In this document: positions 57,701 through 64,000 of the stretch, in pieces | Position numbering within the stretch: position 1 is the first letter of the stretch | Layout: the number at the start of each line of letters is the position of its first letter | Assembly: GCA_031763025.1 (NCBI GenBank) | Contig: JASSKH010000006.1 | Coordinates: 6,135,691-6,199,690, forward strand | Direction of reading: 5' to 3' | DNA: 64,000 nt | DNA from: Macrocystis pyrifera | Lineage: Eukaryota > Sar > Phaeophyceae > Laminariales > Laminariaceae | Translations under genes and position numbers: made by a program | Notes under the pieces: model-generated | Databases searched by the model: none | What the model was told of the DNA's origin: nothing | The model's input: the letters and a program-made list of their open reading frames with translations, nothing else

Positions 57701-59120
57701 GAGTCGGAGTTTAAAGGTCATGTAGGCGTTTAGGGGTTTGCACAGCGCGATGGAAGGATGGGATGGGATGTGTGGGTGAGGGAATGGATGGATGGGTGGA
57801 TGGATGGATCGATGGATGGGTGGATGGATACATAGATGGCTGGACGGACGGACCGACGGATGTCTGTCAGGTCATGGACTCCCGCCTCCCGCTAAACTAC
57901 AGCAGCCAGTTGCGCACATCCGTAGCAGGAGCATTCTGCACAGTTTTCGTGGTTACGTAGCTACAGAGAGGACTCCACGTACATAGGATAGTACAGGTAG
58001 TTTTTGTGTCTTGCTCTTGTACTTTCCAGCTTCACCGTGTCTCGTCGCAGGTGTCAGTGAACACCACGCACGAAATACGTGTCTACCCTTCTCCCCCTGG
58101 CCCGTACGACTGGCCCTGCTTTCATCGTACCTGGTGTAGGGTTAATTCACCATTCATCAGCCATATACCGGTATACCGTATACGTGGTATTGCTGCTGAT
58201 TCTGTACCTGATACGCAGCAGAACACGGCAGGTACTGGTACTGGTACATACCGTATACATGGAGACCTCAACAAAAAACCACCGGCTTCCGATGCTTTCG
58301 TCCAGCAGTATGCTGTACGGGCACTCTTCTTGCTCTTAATCTTGAGCTGTAGATGTTTGATGCTGTACTCGTACGCAGCATAGCACAGCAGAACTGGTGC
58401 TGATGTATACGTACAGATCGATTACCCCAACAAACAACAAATACACTGTGGATGCTTTCGTGAAGCAGTGTTTGTGCGGGCACTCTTTGGTCTTAATGAG
58501 GCTGGTCCAACAGAGGCTGGTCCAACACATCCATCACCTAGTGCTGTAGAAGTGCGACGGTTGTGCGGGTACGTAGCAGAGCACAGCATTGCTGGTACTG
58601 GTACACACCGCACACATGATTACCCCAACAAGCAAGAAACAAAGGGTGGCTTTTCGATGTCTTCGAACAACAAACAGTACGAGCACTCTACTCTCCGCGC
58701 ACATACCGAGTTTCCATCCAACACTTCTCACCTTGTGCTGTAGAAGTACAGGTGCTCCACCCCGACAAACACCAGCATGCCCACCGCCAAGCCCGAGAGC
58801 GCCAACCAATGCACCGCCCTCGCCAGCCGCGGCCAGTCGACCTGACGCCACGCCATCACCCGTACCGGTGCTAGGAGGGGGGGTCTGTTTCCGGCTCCTC
58901 CTCCTTCTCCGCCGTCGTCGCCGCCTCCGCCGCCCCCAGCCGGGAGGAGGGAGAAGAGGGCTCGGCATGAGAAGTACCACGCTCCGAACAGAGCGACGAA
59001 GGTAATGAGGTCCTCGGCAATGACAGCCGCAGCGCCGGGGGATATCAGAGCCCCGCCGAGAACGGAAACTTTGTGAAGCTTCAGCGCGACCGTTGTCGCC
59101 CCCAGCCCGCCAAAGACTGC
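39167..59120 (-). CDS. Membrane-bound LtaS-like sulfatase/phosphoglycerol-transferase family enzyme (at least 15 exons)
   Basis: Minus-strand exons: 59120-58732, about 57721-57434, 56837-56693, 55549-55473, 54253-53974, 52390-52330, 51247-51153, 50370-50251, 49013-48797, 45709-45641, 44864-44787, 43635-43546, 42605-42558, 42027-41206, 39347-about 39167. The first three encode transmembrane segments. The rest form an alkaline-phosphatase-superfamily domain of LtaS/MdoB type with all expected active-site parts: metal Glu in VLVVVLEST, Thr nucleophile in PNTNKA, Asp-His in VVGDHGE and His in GYDKHGNN. No CXPSR sulfatase motif was seen, so phosphoglycerol or similar transfer/hydrolysis fits better than classical sulfatase. 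From exon 5 on, phases are mutually consistent. Unresolved: first exon(s), joins 1-2, 2-3 and 4-5, and the C-terminus. Confidence 0.78.
39363..39665 (-). mobile_element. Poly(C)-tailed family B copy
   Basis: After the G-run (39371-39387) and G-rich filler: GTACCCATTATCATGCATGG, CCCTCGCATCCCTACAATGC and GGGTGAGCTAGCTGCATCCT. Its tail points at the acceptor of LtaS-like exon 15. Confidence 0.6.
39679..39717 (+). repeat. Poly(G) homopolymer, about 39 nt
   Basis: The longest uninterrupted homopolymer I see in the window; it follows the 5' end of the 39.4 kb family B copy. Confidence 0.9.
41085..41175 (+). mobile_element. Poly(C)-tailed family A copy (plus orientation)
   Basis: CTCCGTCTCGAAAGGGATGC then AGCAACAAATGAGTACC and C8, ending about 30 nt from the LtaS-like exon 14 donor. 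Confidence 0.65.
41206..42027 (-). CDS. LtaS-like exon 14: late catalytic domain with poly-Ser insertion
   Basis: Acceptor CTTGAACAG|. [12 protein letters not shown] and [20 protein letters not shown], then an insertion with about 40 Ser from (GGA)n (41690-41830 on plus). Acidic/Gly-rich sequence follows, then [20 protein letters not shown] and [14 protein letters not shown], ending THPE before donor GTAAGG. 274 codons, phase 0 both ends. Confidence 0.85.
41686..41830 (+). repeat. (GGA)n array inside coding exon 14
   Basis: About 45 GGA units with two G-runs; translated as poly-Ser on the minus strand. Confidence 0.95.
42236..42352 (-). mobile_element. Poly(C)-tailed family A copy
   Basis: G-run then CGTACTCATTTGTTGCTTGC, with TAGTCATGCCT duplicated, and CGACCACGC-like TTGACCACGCATTCC. 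Confidence 0.65.
42430..42522 (+). repeat. TTG/CTG-rich trinucleotide tract
   Basis: Imperfect GTTGCTGCTGCTTCTG-type repeats in LtaS-like intron 13, just downstream of the micro-exon donor. Confidence 0.85.
42558..42605 (-). CDS. LtaS-like exon 13 (48 nt micro-exon)
   Basis: Acceptor GGTATGGCAG|. [16 protein letters not shown] continues GDHGE; the second His is a metal ligand. Donor GTTTGTTT. Confidence 0.9.
43309..43418 (+). mobile_element. MITE copy 5
   Basis: TA-flanked 110 bp element with termini TTACGGGGGTCCATAGTTAA and a perfect inverse, in LtaS-like intron 12. Confidence 0.9.
43546..43635 (-). CDS. LtaS-like exon 12: metal site DH
   Basis: T-run then TCAG|. [20 protein letters not shown] then [10 protein letters not shown], the Asp-His metal ligands. 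Donor GTGAGAGAG. Confidence 0.92.
44787..44864 (-). CDS. LtaS-like exon 11
   Basis: Acceptor CCCGCTTCCAG|, just downstream of a family A poly(C) tail. [20 protein letters not shown] then TALQYQ, donor GTAAGGC. Confidence 0.85.
44890..45060 (-). mobile_element. Poly(C)-tailed family A copy
   Basis: G-run (44898-44909) then CGTACTCATTTGTTGCTTGC, CATTGACCACGCATCCC, CGGAGCACCGTTCCTACTCC and GACACCTCCAACAG. The tail lies about 35 nt upstream of the exon 11 acceptor. Confidence 0.7.
45170..45410 (-). mobile_element. Poly(C)-tailed family A copy
   Basis: G-run (about 45172-45196) then GTACTCATTTGTTGCTTTCC. It continues into ATCCGAGGATAGCGATCG, so it covers the same ~230 bases as the 4.4-4.7 kb copy. 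Confidence 0.65.
45641..45709 (-). CDS. LtaS-like exon 10
   Basis: Acceptor GGTTTTTAAG|. [17 protein letters not shown] is the THHPY-type block that follows LLTILT in this family. Donor GTGAGGCC, phase 0. Confidence 0.82.
45975..46070 (+). mobile_element. Family A copy (plus orientation, C-rich end)
   Basis: CGTCTCGAAAGGGATGCGTG, GTCAATGCTCAAATGACG and AAATAAGTACGTCCCC, ending in a C/T-rich tract. Confidence 0.55.
46770..47790 (+). repeat. Degenerate CCTAG-type satellite (~1 kb)
   Basis: Clusters of CCTAGCCTAGC and TAGCATAGC, interspersed with related ~100 bp blocks that share CAGAAAG(C)...CACCGTGACAA. A recent five-fold GTGTAGGCTA run lies at about 47710-47762. All in LtaS-like intron 9. 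Confidence 0.85.
48204..48275 (+). repeat. 18 bp tandem repeat, 4 units
   Basis: ATAATGCCGGTGCCCGAT units with few changes, in LtaS-like intron 9. More diverged GTGCCGGT sites follow to about 48435. Confidence 0.9.
48797..49013 (-). CDS. LtaS-like exon 9
   Basis: Acceptor CTCATTCAG|. [19 protein letters not shown] leads into [10 protein letters not shown], a Gly/Arg-rich insertion of about 35 residues, then KLLTILT and donor GTGCGTTG. Confidence 0.85.
50251..50370 (-). CDS. LtaS-like exon 8
   Basis: Acceptor GCCCTGGCAG|. [19 protein letters not shown] then [18 protein letters not shown]. The donor GTTCCG is weak but gives the right phase. Confidence 0.8.
50690..51140 (+). repeat. (AAGC)n-related low-complexity tract
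   Basis: About 450 bases of imperfect CAAGCAAGCAGG units fill most of LtaS-like intron 7. Confidence 0.9.
51153..51247 (-). CDS. LtaS-like exon 7
   Basis: Acceptor CGTGGTAG|. [20 protein letters not shown] then [12 protein letters not shown], donor [15 protein letters not shown] continues NTNKAMFE exactly as in this family. Confidence 0.88.
51555..52215 (+). repeat. Degenerate GTCACG(C)-type satellite (~660 bp)
   Basis: Dense short repeats of CACGTCACGTCA, CACGCCACGTCA and CATCACATCACA fill LtaS-like intron 6. Confidence 0.92.
52330..52390 (-). CDS. LtaS-like exon 6: nucleophile exon
   Basis: Acceptor CTTATTGCAG|. It encodes [20 protein letters not shown], where the Thr before NKA is the expected nucleophile. 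Phase matches exon 5 (CG|C). Donor GAG|GTGGGTT. Confidence 0.88.
53889..53960 (-). mobile_element. Poly(C)-tailed family A copy, short
   Basis: G-run then GTACTCACCTGTTGCTTGCC and CATTTGACCATTGACCACG, ending about 15 nt from the exon 5 donor. Confidence 0.65.
53974..54253 (-). CDS. LtaS-like exon 5: start of catalytic domain
   Basis: A T-run then GCCAG| acceptor. A Gly/Arg-rich linker precedes [18 protein letters not shown], holding the metal-binding Glu, and SPWAKELAS, then donor GTGAGTC. A family A copy lies within 15 nt after the donor. A later acceptor (CGTCGAG|) would fix the phase with exon 4. Confidence 0.85.
54476..55050 (+). repeat. ~115 bp minisatellite with GGTT-rich linkers (about 4 units)
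   Basis: Units starting about 54601, 54719, 54839 and 54950 share CCTAAATCGAAAACGCACTC, GGGGCAGGGGCGACTAC and GGAACCACCACTGAACCAAT, separated by GGTTGGTTGG runs. LtaS-like intron 4. Confidence 0.9.
55473..55549 (-). CDS. LtaS-like exon 4: basic linker
   Basis: Acceptor CTTCTCCGCAG|, donor CAG|GTGACAAC. In phase with exon 3 it reads [20 protein letters not shown] then ALGIV, a basic membrane-exit linker. Confidence 0.6.
55739..55847 (-). mobile_element. MITE copy 6, diverged
   Basis: TTACAGGGGACC at the left and CCCCCGCAATA at the right, with internal AATATTTGGTCCT. Reversed relative to most copies. Confidence 0.65.
56693..56837 (-). CDS. LtaS-like exon 3: transmembrane segment
   Basis: Acceptor CGCGTTGCAG|, donor AAAG|GTACC. 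It encodes [20 protein letters not shown] then [19 protein letters not shown]. Confidence 0.7.
57323..57431 (+). mobile_element. MITE copy 7, diverged
   Basis: GGTAAGGGGTCATGCAGTAG and GTTAATAGGACCGAATATTG on the left; GTAGGTCCTACTTACTATGC and a C-run on the right. It abuts the donor of LtaS-like exon 2. Confidence 0.65.
57434..57721 (-). CDS. LtaS-like exon 2: transmembrane segment and Thr/Ala-rich tail
   Basis: [20 protein letters not shown] and [20 protein letters not shown], then an (ACC)n-encoded Thr run and donor GTGGGG. No AG acceptor is evident before it, and its end phase does not match exon 3. Boundaries are therefore approximate. Confidence 0.5.
57740..57840 (+). repeat. (GGAT)n-type microsatellite
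   Basis: Imperfect ATGGATGGATGG units just upstream of LtaS-like exon 2 on its coding strand. Confidence 0.9.
58190..58740 (+). repeat. ~185 bp tandem triplication spanning an exon-intron junction
   Basis: Three diverged units (about 58190-58370, 58371-58555, 58556-58740) share GTGCTGTAGAAGT, CAGCA...GGTACTGGTAC, ATGATTACCCCAACAA and GCGGGCACTCTT. The third unit ends in LtaS-like exon 1 and its donor. Confidence 0.75.
58732..59120 (-). CDS. LtaS-like exon 1 (first found): transmembrane segments
   Basis: Acceptor CGCACCGCAG|. It encodes [34 protein letters not shown], a Gly/Asp loop, then [20 protein letters not shown] and [10 protein letters not shown] before donor GTGAGAAG. The frame stays open upstream of the acceptor, so the exon may extend. 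Confidence 0.75.
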
Positions 59121-60874
59121 CTGCGGTGCGGCAACATATGTTATCGTATCAGACGACGTATATATAAGCGTTATACGTACAAATTGGGTTGAGATGTTCG
59201 CAGTTGGTCTGGTTTGTGTATCAGACTCGTATGTATCCTCCTGCTTTTAGGGTCAGTTTGTTTCGAGCATGCGACGTATATATATATACAAGGCTTTCCT
59301 TCGGAGTGGGAGTAAGATGGAGTCGTTGGTTGCACCAATACGACTTGGTATGATTGGCTTTGGGCTGTTGCGCCAATTACTGCGGAATATCGCTAAGAAA
59401 GCCAACCAAACAAAGTTGTGTTTGTGTAAACAAACAAAAGTATTATCTTGGCTACGATACTGTGATCGATGAGCGGGTGATGTAAGACTAAGGTTTAAAC
59501 GCGGCCAACAACAGAATAACCAGGTACCAGGTACTATTTAGTGGGGGGCAAAGGTTCAGTGGTGCATGGCATGGGCATGATATGTTACGTTTAGGCTATA
59601 CCATACCAGGTACTGACTAGAGGAGGGTTCGGTACGGGGGGAAGACAGTAGTGCCCGCAACAACTACTGTTCGGGTTTGGAAATAAATGTCGTATACAGT
59701 TGTTGCGCGGCCGCGATTTCAATAGGAGGGTTCCCTTCGGAGTCGTCATGTTACAGCAATAACGACGGTGACGCAAGAAAAGGTTCAAATCAATATGACA
59801 GAATACTTACGTATCTGCCTATATATATTTATGCATTTTTTCGCCTAAAGACACGGTTTACATTCTAAGTATTGCTATGAACAGGGGTACTACGTACTCA
59901 CATGCACGAAGAAAGCATTCACCCACGAACGAACCGACCGACTTACCCACCCACCTGCACACCCACGCACGGATCATCAACAAACCCACCAACATACCCA
60001 CCCACCCACAACGCTTTGCCCAAGTACTGATGTACGATGAAATGCGAAATGTCTCGTACTCGAAGCGATAGAATTGCTGTACGTCAACACATAAAAAAAC
60101 GAAAAAAAAACAACGCTGCCGTACTCGTAGAACACATACTTATACCAAGCGTTGATAAATACAAAAGAGTAAAAACAATATTATTGTGGCGACTCTCGCA
60201 CGGCCAGACATTACTGACAAATAAGACGTAGATTACATCGTAACAGGTACCTGGTAGATCCTACCTGGTACCTGGTAAGTAAACATAGAACACCAAAAAA
60301 AACACACAATCTGCAGAGCAGGGGCTTCCAAAGAGTTTGTCTGGGCGTCGCAGCAAGCCCCTAGAAACAGCACTTAGCACCGCCAACCGCAGCCGCAGCA
60401 AGCAGCAGCAGCAGTAGCAGCAGCAGCAGCACCACACAGAGCAGAGCAGGACCTGTCCCCCTCCTGTGATGTTCAGTCTTGCGTTATCCCAATGTCGAGT
60501 TGCGAAAAAAAAACGATGTGAGTTTGCTGGATCAACCATTCCAAGATACACATGGTACGTTTGCTGTCATAGCTGTCAAGTCACAAGTATCCGTGGTGGC
60601 GGAATTCGGGCGAAAACACCCAACACAAAAAAAATAACCGCACCTGCTCCTCTCGGTGGTCAGGTCGGGTCAACGTGCCCAACTGGGCTAAATTGACACA
60701 CGACACGAAATTGGGAACGTGGAAGTGTGGTGAGCTTAAGCTTTATTTTTACCAATCCGCCGGAGGATAAAAAAATTAAAAAATAAATAAAACAAAATAA
60801 AAACTGGAAAACAGCAACCAGAGGTACTGACGCATCGGTACAGCAGCAGCAGCAGAGCACCAGCAGCCGTCGCG

Positions 60875-60914
60875 GGCAGAGCAGAGCAGAGCAGAGCAGA
60901 GCAGAGCAGAGCAA
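60875..60914 (+). repeat. (GAGCA)n pentanucleotide array
   Basis: About seven GCAGA units; a shorter version occurs in the duplicated partner near 60437. Confidence 0.9.
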
Positions 60915-61104
60915 AACCTTCAACTTTTGATTTCCCTTTCTCCCGTACTCTTACTTTCCTGACACACATACTTGGCAGTGTTTTGCTCTGTGCGCATGTC
61001 GTGTTTCGAAAAGAACACGTGAGTTTTCCTCTATATATCATATTTAGGGCAGATACCTGTGATAGCACGTACGTTTGTTCGTCGTCTTCGTACGTTCGTT
61101 TGCT

Positions 61105-61145
61105 GTCACAGGTGTCACAGGTGTCACAGGTGTCACAGGTGTCAA
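61105..61145 (+). repeat. 9 bp (GTGTCACAG)n tandem
   Basis: Four to five CAGGTGTCA units; the related site at 60560-60580 has a single GCTGTCATAGCTGTCA. Confidence 0.9.
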
Positions 61146-61929
61146 GAGACAGTTGTCCGCGGTGACGGAATGCGGGAAAATCTTGACATTGCTGACGAAG
61201 TACATACCACGGGCTTGGTATATTGGTGCCGTGCGTACGTCACCTCAGGTTCTGACGCTAAAAGCTGGCCTGCTGTAGGCTAGTCATGCTGTTCATCGTC
61301 GGCTGCTCTCAGCTGCTGACGCAAAAGCCAGCCTGCTTGGGCTTGTCGTACCGACCAATTGTGATACGAACAGAAGAGCTGCCAAGTGACACCGACCCCA
61401 AATGCTGTAAAAATAGTTGTATTTATATCGATGTGGTTTCTTCGTCTCGTACTCTTTCTTGACAGTAGTACCGTAACTGGTACCAGAGGGTGTCTCTGTC
61501 TCTCTCTGTCTCTCTACGAGTGCGATGGAAAACCAATAAGCACGGATACTGTTCTGTGTTTAACTCTGCCTCGTAGGTTGGGTCCACAGAGGTTGTATGT
61601 ATCTCTCTGTTGATAGGATGCAGTCCGTTCAGGCCGTCGGGGCTGCACTTCCCTTGTGGGTGAAAAGCACTTGGAATTGTAGTCAAACTTACAGTATGTA
61701 CATGTACAGCAGTGCAGTATTAGAGGGGATCAGTAAGGACACCGGATGTGCCAGATGTCCATGGGTAGAAAGAACACATGCACACTGGATGTGCCGGATG
61801 TCGATGAGTGGAACTTTTGACCTCTGTGCCTCTGCCGCTGTCAGAGATTGCCGTGACGTTTGCTCTATCTAGACTAGACTACATTGTACTGTCCGCTGTT
61901 TTATGATTATGCTGATACCAGCGACAAGA

Positions 61930-61938
61930 CAGACAGGC

Positions 61939-62003
<65 letters not shown>

Positions 62004-62080
62004 GGACAGACAGACAGACAGACAGACAGACAGGCAGACAGGCAGACAGACAGACAGACAGACAGACAGACAGGCAGGCA
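61930..62080 (+). repeat. (CAGA)n microsatellite (~150 bp)
   Basis: Near-perfect ACAG units with a few CAGGCAGA interruptions; long frames on both strands here are artefacts. Confidence 0.97.
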
Positions 62081-62402
62081 TACAACCGTGGTATTTTCTA
62101 AACTTGTAGCGGATTCGCCACAGCATCGCCCATCTTCAACCCCTCAGCCCGGGATCGCCCACCATGCATACGGAGGGTCTTCTACGTACTCATGCGAAGC
62201 CCATGCCGTCGGCCATGGGTACGGAGGCAGCTCAAGAGATGTTCACGAGTGCCTACGGCATCTACTTGCTTTGTATCATGCGCAACAAAGGGCGCCGCTC
62301 GAAAACAAACGAGTCACAGTTTTGCTTGGTCCTCACAGCGATAGCTCTGGTGGGCGGGGAGGGGGAAGGTTCGTGGGTCGCAGGTTGTCTTTTCCCGGCT
62401 CC

Positions 62403-62549
62403 ATGCAGCCCTCGGCGCGACAAGTCGTGCTCGTCCTCTTCTTGCTGTTGATGGAGTCTCTGATCGCCTCGAAAACGGCGCATCCTCATTTTGAGCCACG
62501 TTATTCCACGGAGGAAACACACAGTTACCTGTCAATGCGCGCAGCGTGA
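62403..62549 (+). CDS. Hypothetical short ORF with signal-peptide-like N-terminus
   Basis: From ATG 62403: MQPSARQVVLVLFLLLMESL, then IASKTAHPHFEPRYS and a stop at 62547-62549. The hydrophobic core fits a signal peptide, so it could be a first exon on the plus strand. Within the frame the only GT donor is the weak CCT|GTCAATG at about 62530. No family is recognised. Confidence 0.25.
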   Translation: MQPSARQVVLVLFLLLMESLIASKTAHPHFEPRYSTEETHSYLSMRAA

Positions 62550-63912
62550 TTAGTCTAAGTGTGTGTGTTTTCAGACTGAATTGTTACTCTACTCGTCGAC
62601 ATCCAGCATACACACTCGGTGTCCGTTCTGATTCTCCCCTCTTAACTATGGGGAGAGATACAAGCTCTGTGGTCACAACTACGACACAACATACTCTCGT
62701 ACGTACTGCAAGCATCGCAATGCAGTACTCGCACGCCCATTGGACAACGCAACGCCAAGCCATTGTCCTGGGTACGGCAAGCACAAAGCACATCACATCG
62801 TACGTACGCCAGCAACCTCAATACAATGTCGTAGATTGGCTGCCCTCGAAAAAAAAACGGTCTGTTGACCCTCCGGTACTATCACGAAACAAAGGGGGGT
62901 TACCGACCTACAGTATATATTTCATGAGGTCGTGTGCACCCCGTCGCATCGAAGTATAAAGGATGCAGTGGTGCAGGGAAGCATCATGCACACACAGCTT
63001 GCAAAGAACCAGCAGAGTTTCCCATTAATACTAGTATATTATATATCACGTAGCTTGCGAAGTTGAGTATCGACTGATCGGTTCAACTCACAGCTGACGT
63101 GCATTTTTTTAGTTTTTAAAACTAGTTACTAATATAAATTCGTTTGGGCTCGTCGGTGGTACTTGCGCGGCCACTTTCATATTTTGCTTGCACGAGCTTT
63201 TTTATGGTGTTCGTTCCCAGTTTTAGTCACTGGGCTCTGACACGGAAAGTATTTAAATCCCCAACTTTCCTTCTTTTCAAATCTATTTCGAGGTATAAAT
63301 TTCGTCTTGTTTTAGAAATCCCCTCTCCTGCTTACTGTATGTCAAGTCAAGACACGATTAGGCTCTGTATATATAGCCCATCAATGCATCTACTCCACCT
63401 TTCGTCGGGTGTACAAAATTGGCTGTGTATCATAGATTTCTTGTCGCCAATCGCTTTTCAATTCGATAATCCACCTGACTCTGCTCTGGCTCGCGTCATT
63501 TTTGTAATGTGTTTTGTTGCGCTCGGGAGCAAGGGCTTGCTCCACTCTTAATACAAGTATACTCTATCGGCACAAGCTTAAAGCATCGTACTCTGTGTGC
63601 TGAAAAGTGAAAACTTAGCCCTCTGTCCTAGCCAAGTTAGACCACCACAGGTCGCACTGTTAGGCAGGCGCGGCGGCGGGAGGCGAGTCGGGGCCCTGCC
63701 CCACCCTACTACAATGGCTAATCCATCTGCTTGGCCTATACGTGCCTATGCTTCAGAAGTACAAACAAGCTAAAAAATGATAAAATACAGCCAGTCAAAC
63801 GCCCCACGCTAATAGGCAGGGCGGGTCGGGGCGCAGTCCCGACCCGCTTCCCGCCCCGCAGACAAACCCCGTATTCGCCAAGGACGGCCTCTCCGACTCC
63901 GTGGATGATTGA

Positions 63913-64000
63913 TATTACGGGGGAACATAGTAAATAGGACCAAATATTGTTAGTGAAAATAGGTAAACATATAGTTTTTTAATGTATACGATAGGTCCTA
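63913..64000 (+). mobile_element. MITE copy 8, cut by the window end
   Basis: TA then TTACGGGGGAACATAGTAAA, then GGACCAAATATTGTTAGTG and the start of the right arm GTCCTA. Confidence 0.85.

Larger units (their letters stand above)
59121..63912. other. Region upstream of the LtaS-like gene without recognised gene
   Basis: It should hold the missing 5' exon(s) and promoter of the LtaS-like gene. I found no convincing candidate. It contains a local duplication (60400-60640 against 60840-61190: GCAGAGCAGAG, GTTTGCTGTCA, GTGGCGGAAT-like), TACCAGGTAC clusters, a CAGA array and a small ORF at 62.4 kb. Confidence 0.45.

Noticed and set aside
61869-62126. Frames with repeated CLSVCLSV or QTDRQTDR
   Set aside because: Artefacts of the (CAGA)n microsatellite.

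Overview
The window looks like nuclear DNA of a photosynthetic stramenopile, most likely a brown alga. Supporting signs are GC-rich exons broken by long introns (0.5-5 kb), a leader with the signal-peptide plus A|F junction typical of heterokont plastid targeting, many simple repeats, and a dense load of retroelements and MITEs. The species cannot be fixed from the sequence alone. Almost none of the long open frames are genes. The three real host genes had to be assembled from short exons by matching protein-family motifs, splice sites and reading phase.

Layout. 1-2.8 kb: 5' part of a Ty3/gypsy-like LTR retrotransposon on the minus strand (gag, CCHC knuckle, protease, start of RT), frameshifted at the RT. 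2.8-4.3 kb: a degenerate LINE (minus) carrying a MITE. 4.3-7.2 kb: short retroelement copies with poly(C) tails and a ~770 bp element with terminal inverted repeats. 7.4-15.5 kb (plus): six-exon low-molecular-weight protein tyrosine phosphatase with a plastid-type leader. 15.5-20.7 kb: no convincing gene; MITEs, hairpin repeats and a 69 bp tandem array. 33.8-20.7 kb (minus): six-exon gene for a secreted NHL-repeat protein with a long poly-Asp tract; all its junctions are phase 0. 33.9-39.1 kb: intergenic repeats. About 59.1-39.2 kb (minus): a ~20 kb gene of at least 15 exons for a multi-pass membrane enzyme of the alkaline-phosphatase superfamily, LtaS-like sulfatase/phosphoglycerol-transferase type, with its full catalytic set. 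59.1-64 kb: repeats, one unassigned signal-peptide-like ORF, and a MITE cut by the window end. The first exon of the LtaS-like gene was not found.

Recurrent themes. (1) Two families of short, variably truncated elements end in long poly(C) (poly(G) on the opposite strand); three of these tails lie 25-45 nt upstream of 3' splice sites. (2) A ~110 bp MITE occurs eight times with TA at its borders. (3) The octamer ACCAGGTA is strongly over-represented. (4) Two host genes are each broken only at one G-run, and one extra G restores each frame, which points to homopolymer errors rather than pseudogenes. The three genes show no obvious pathway link; two encode secreted or membrane proteins and one a probable plastid phosphatase.
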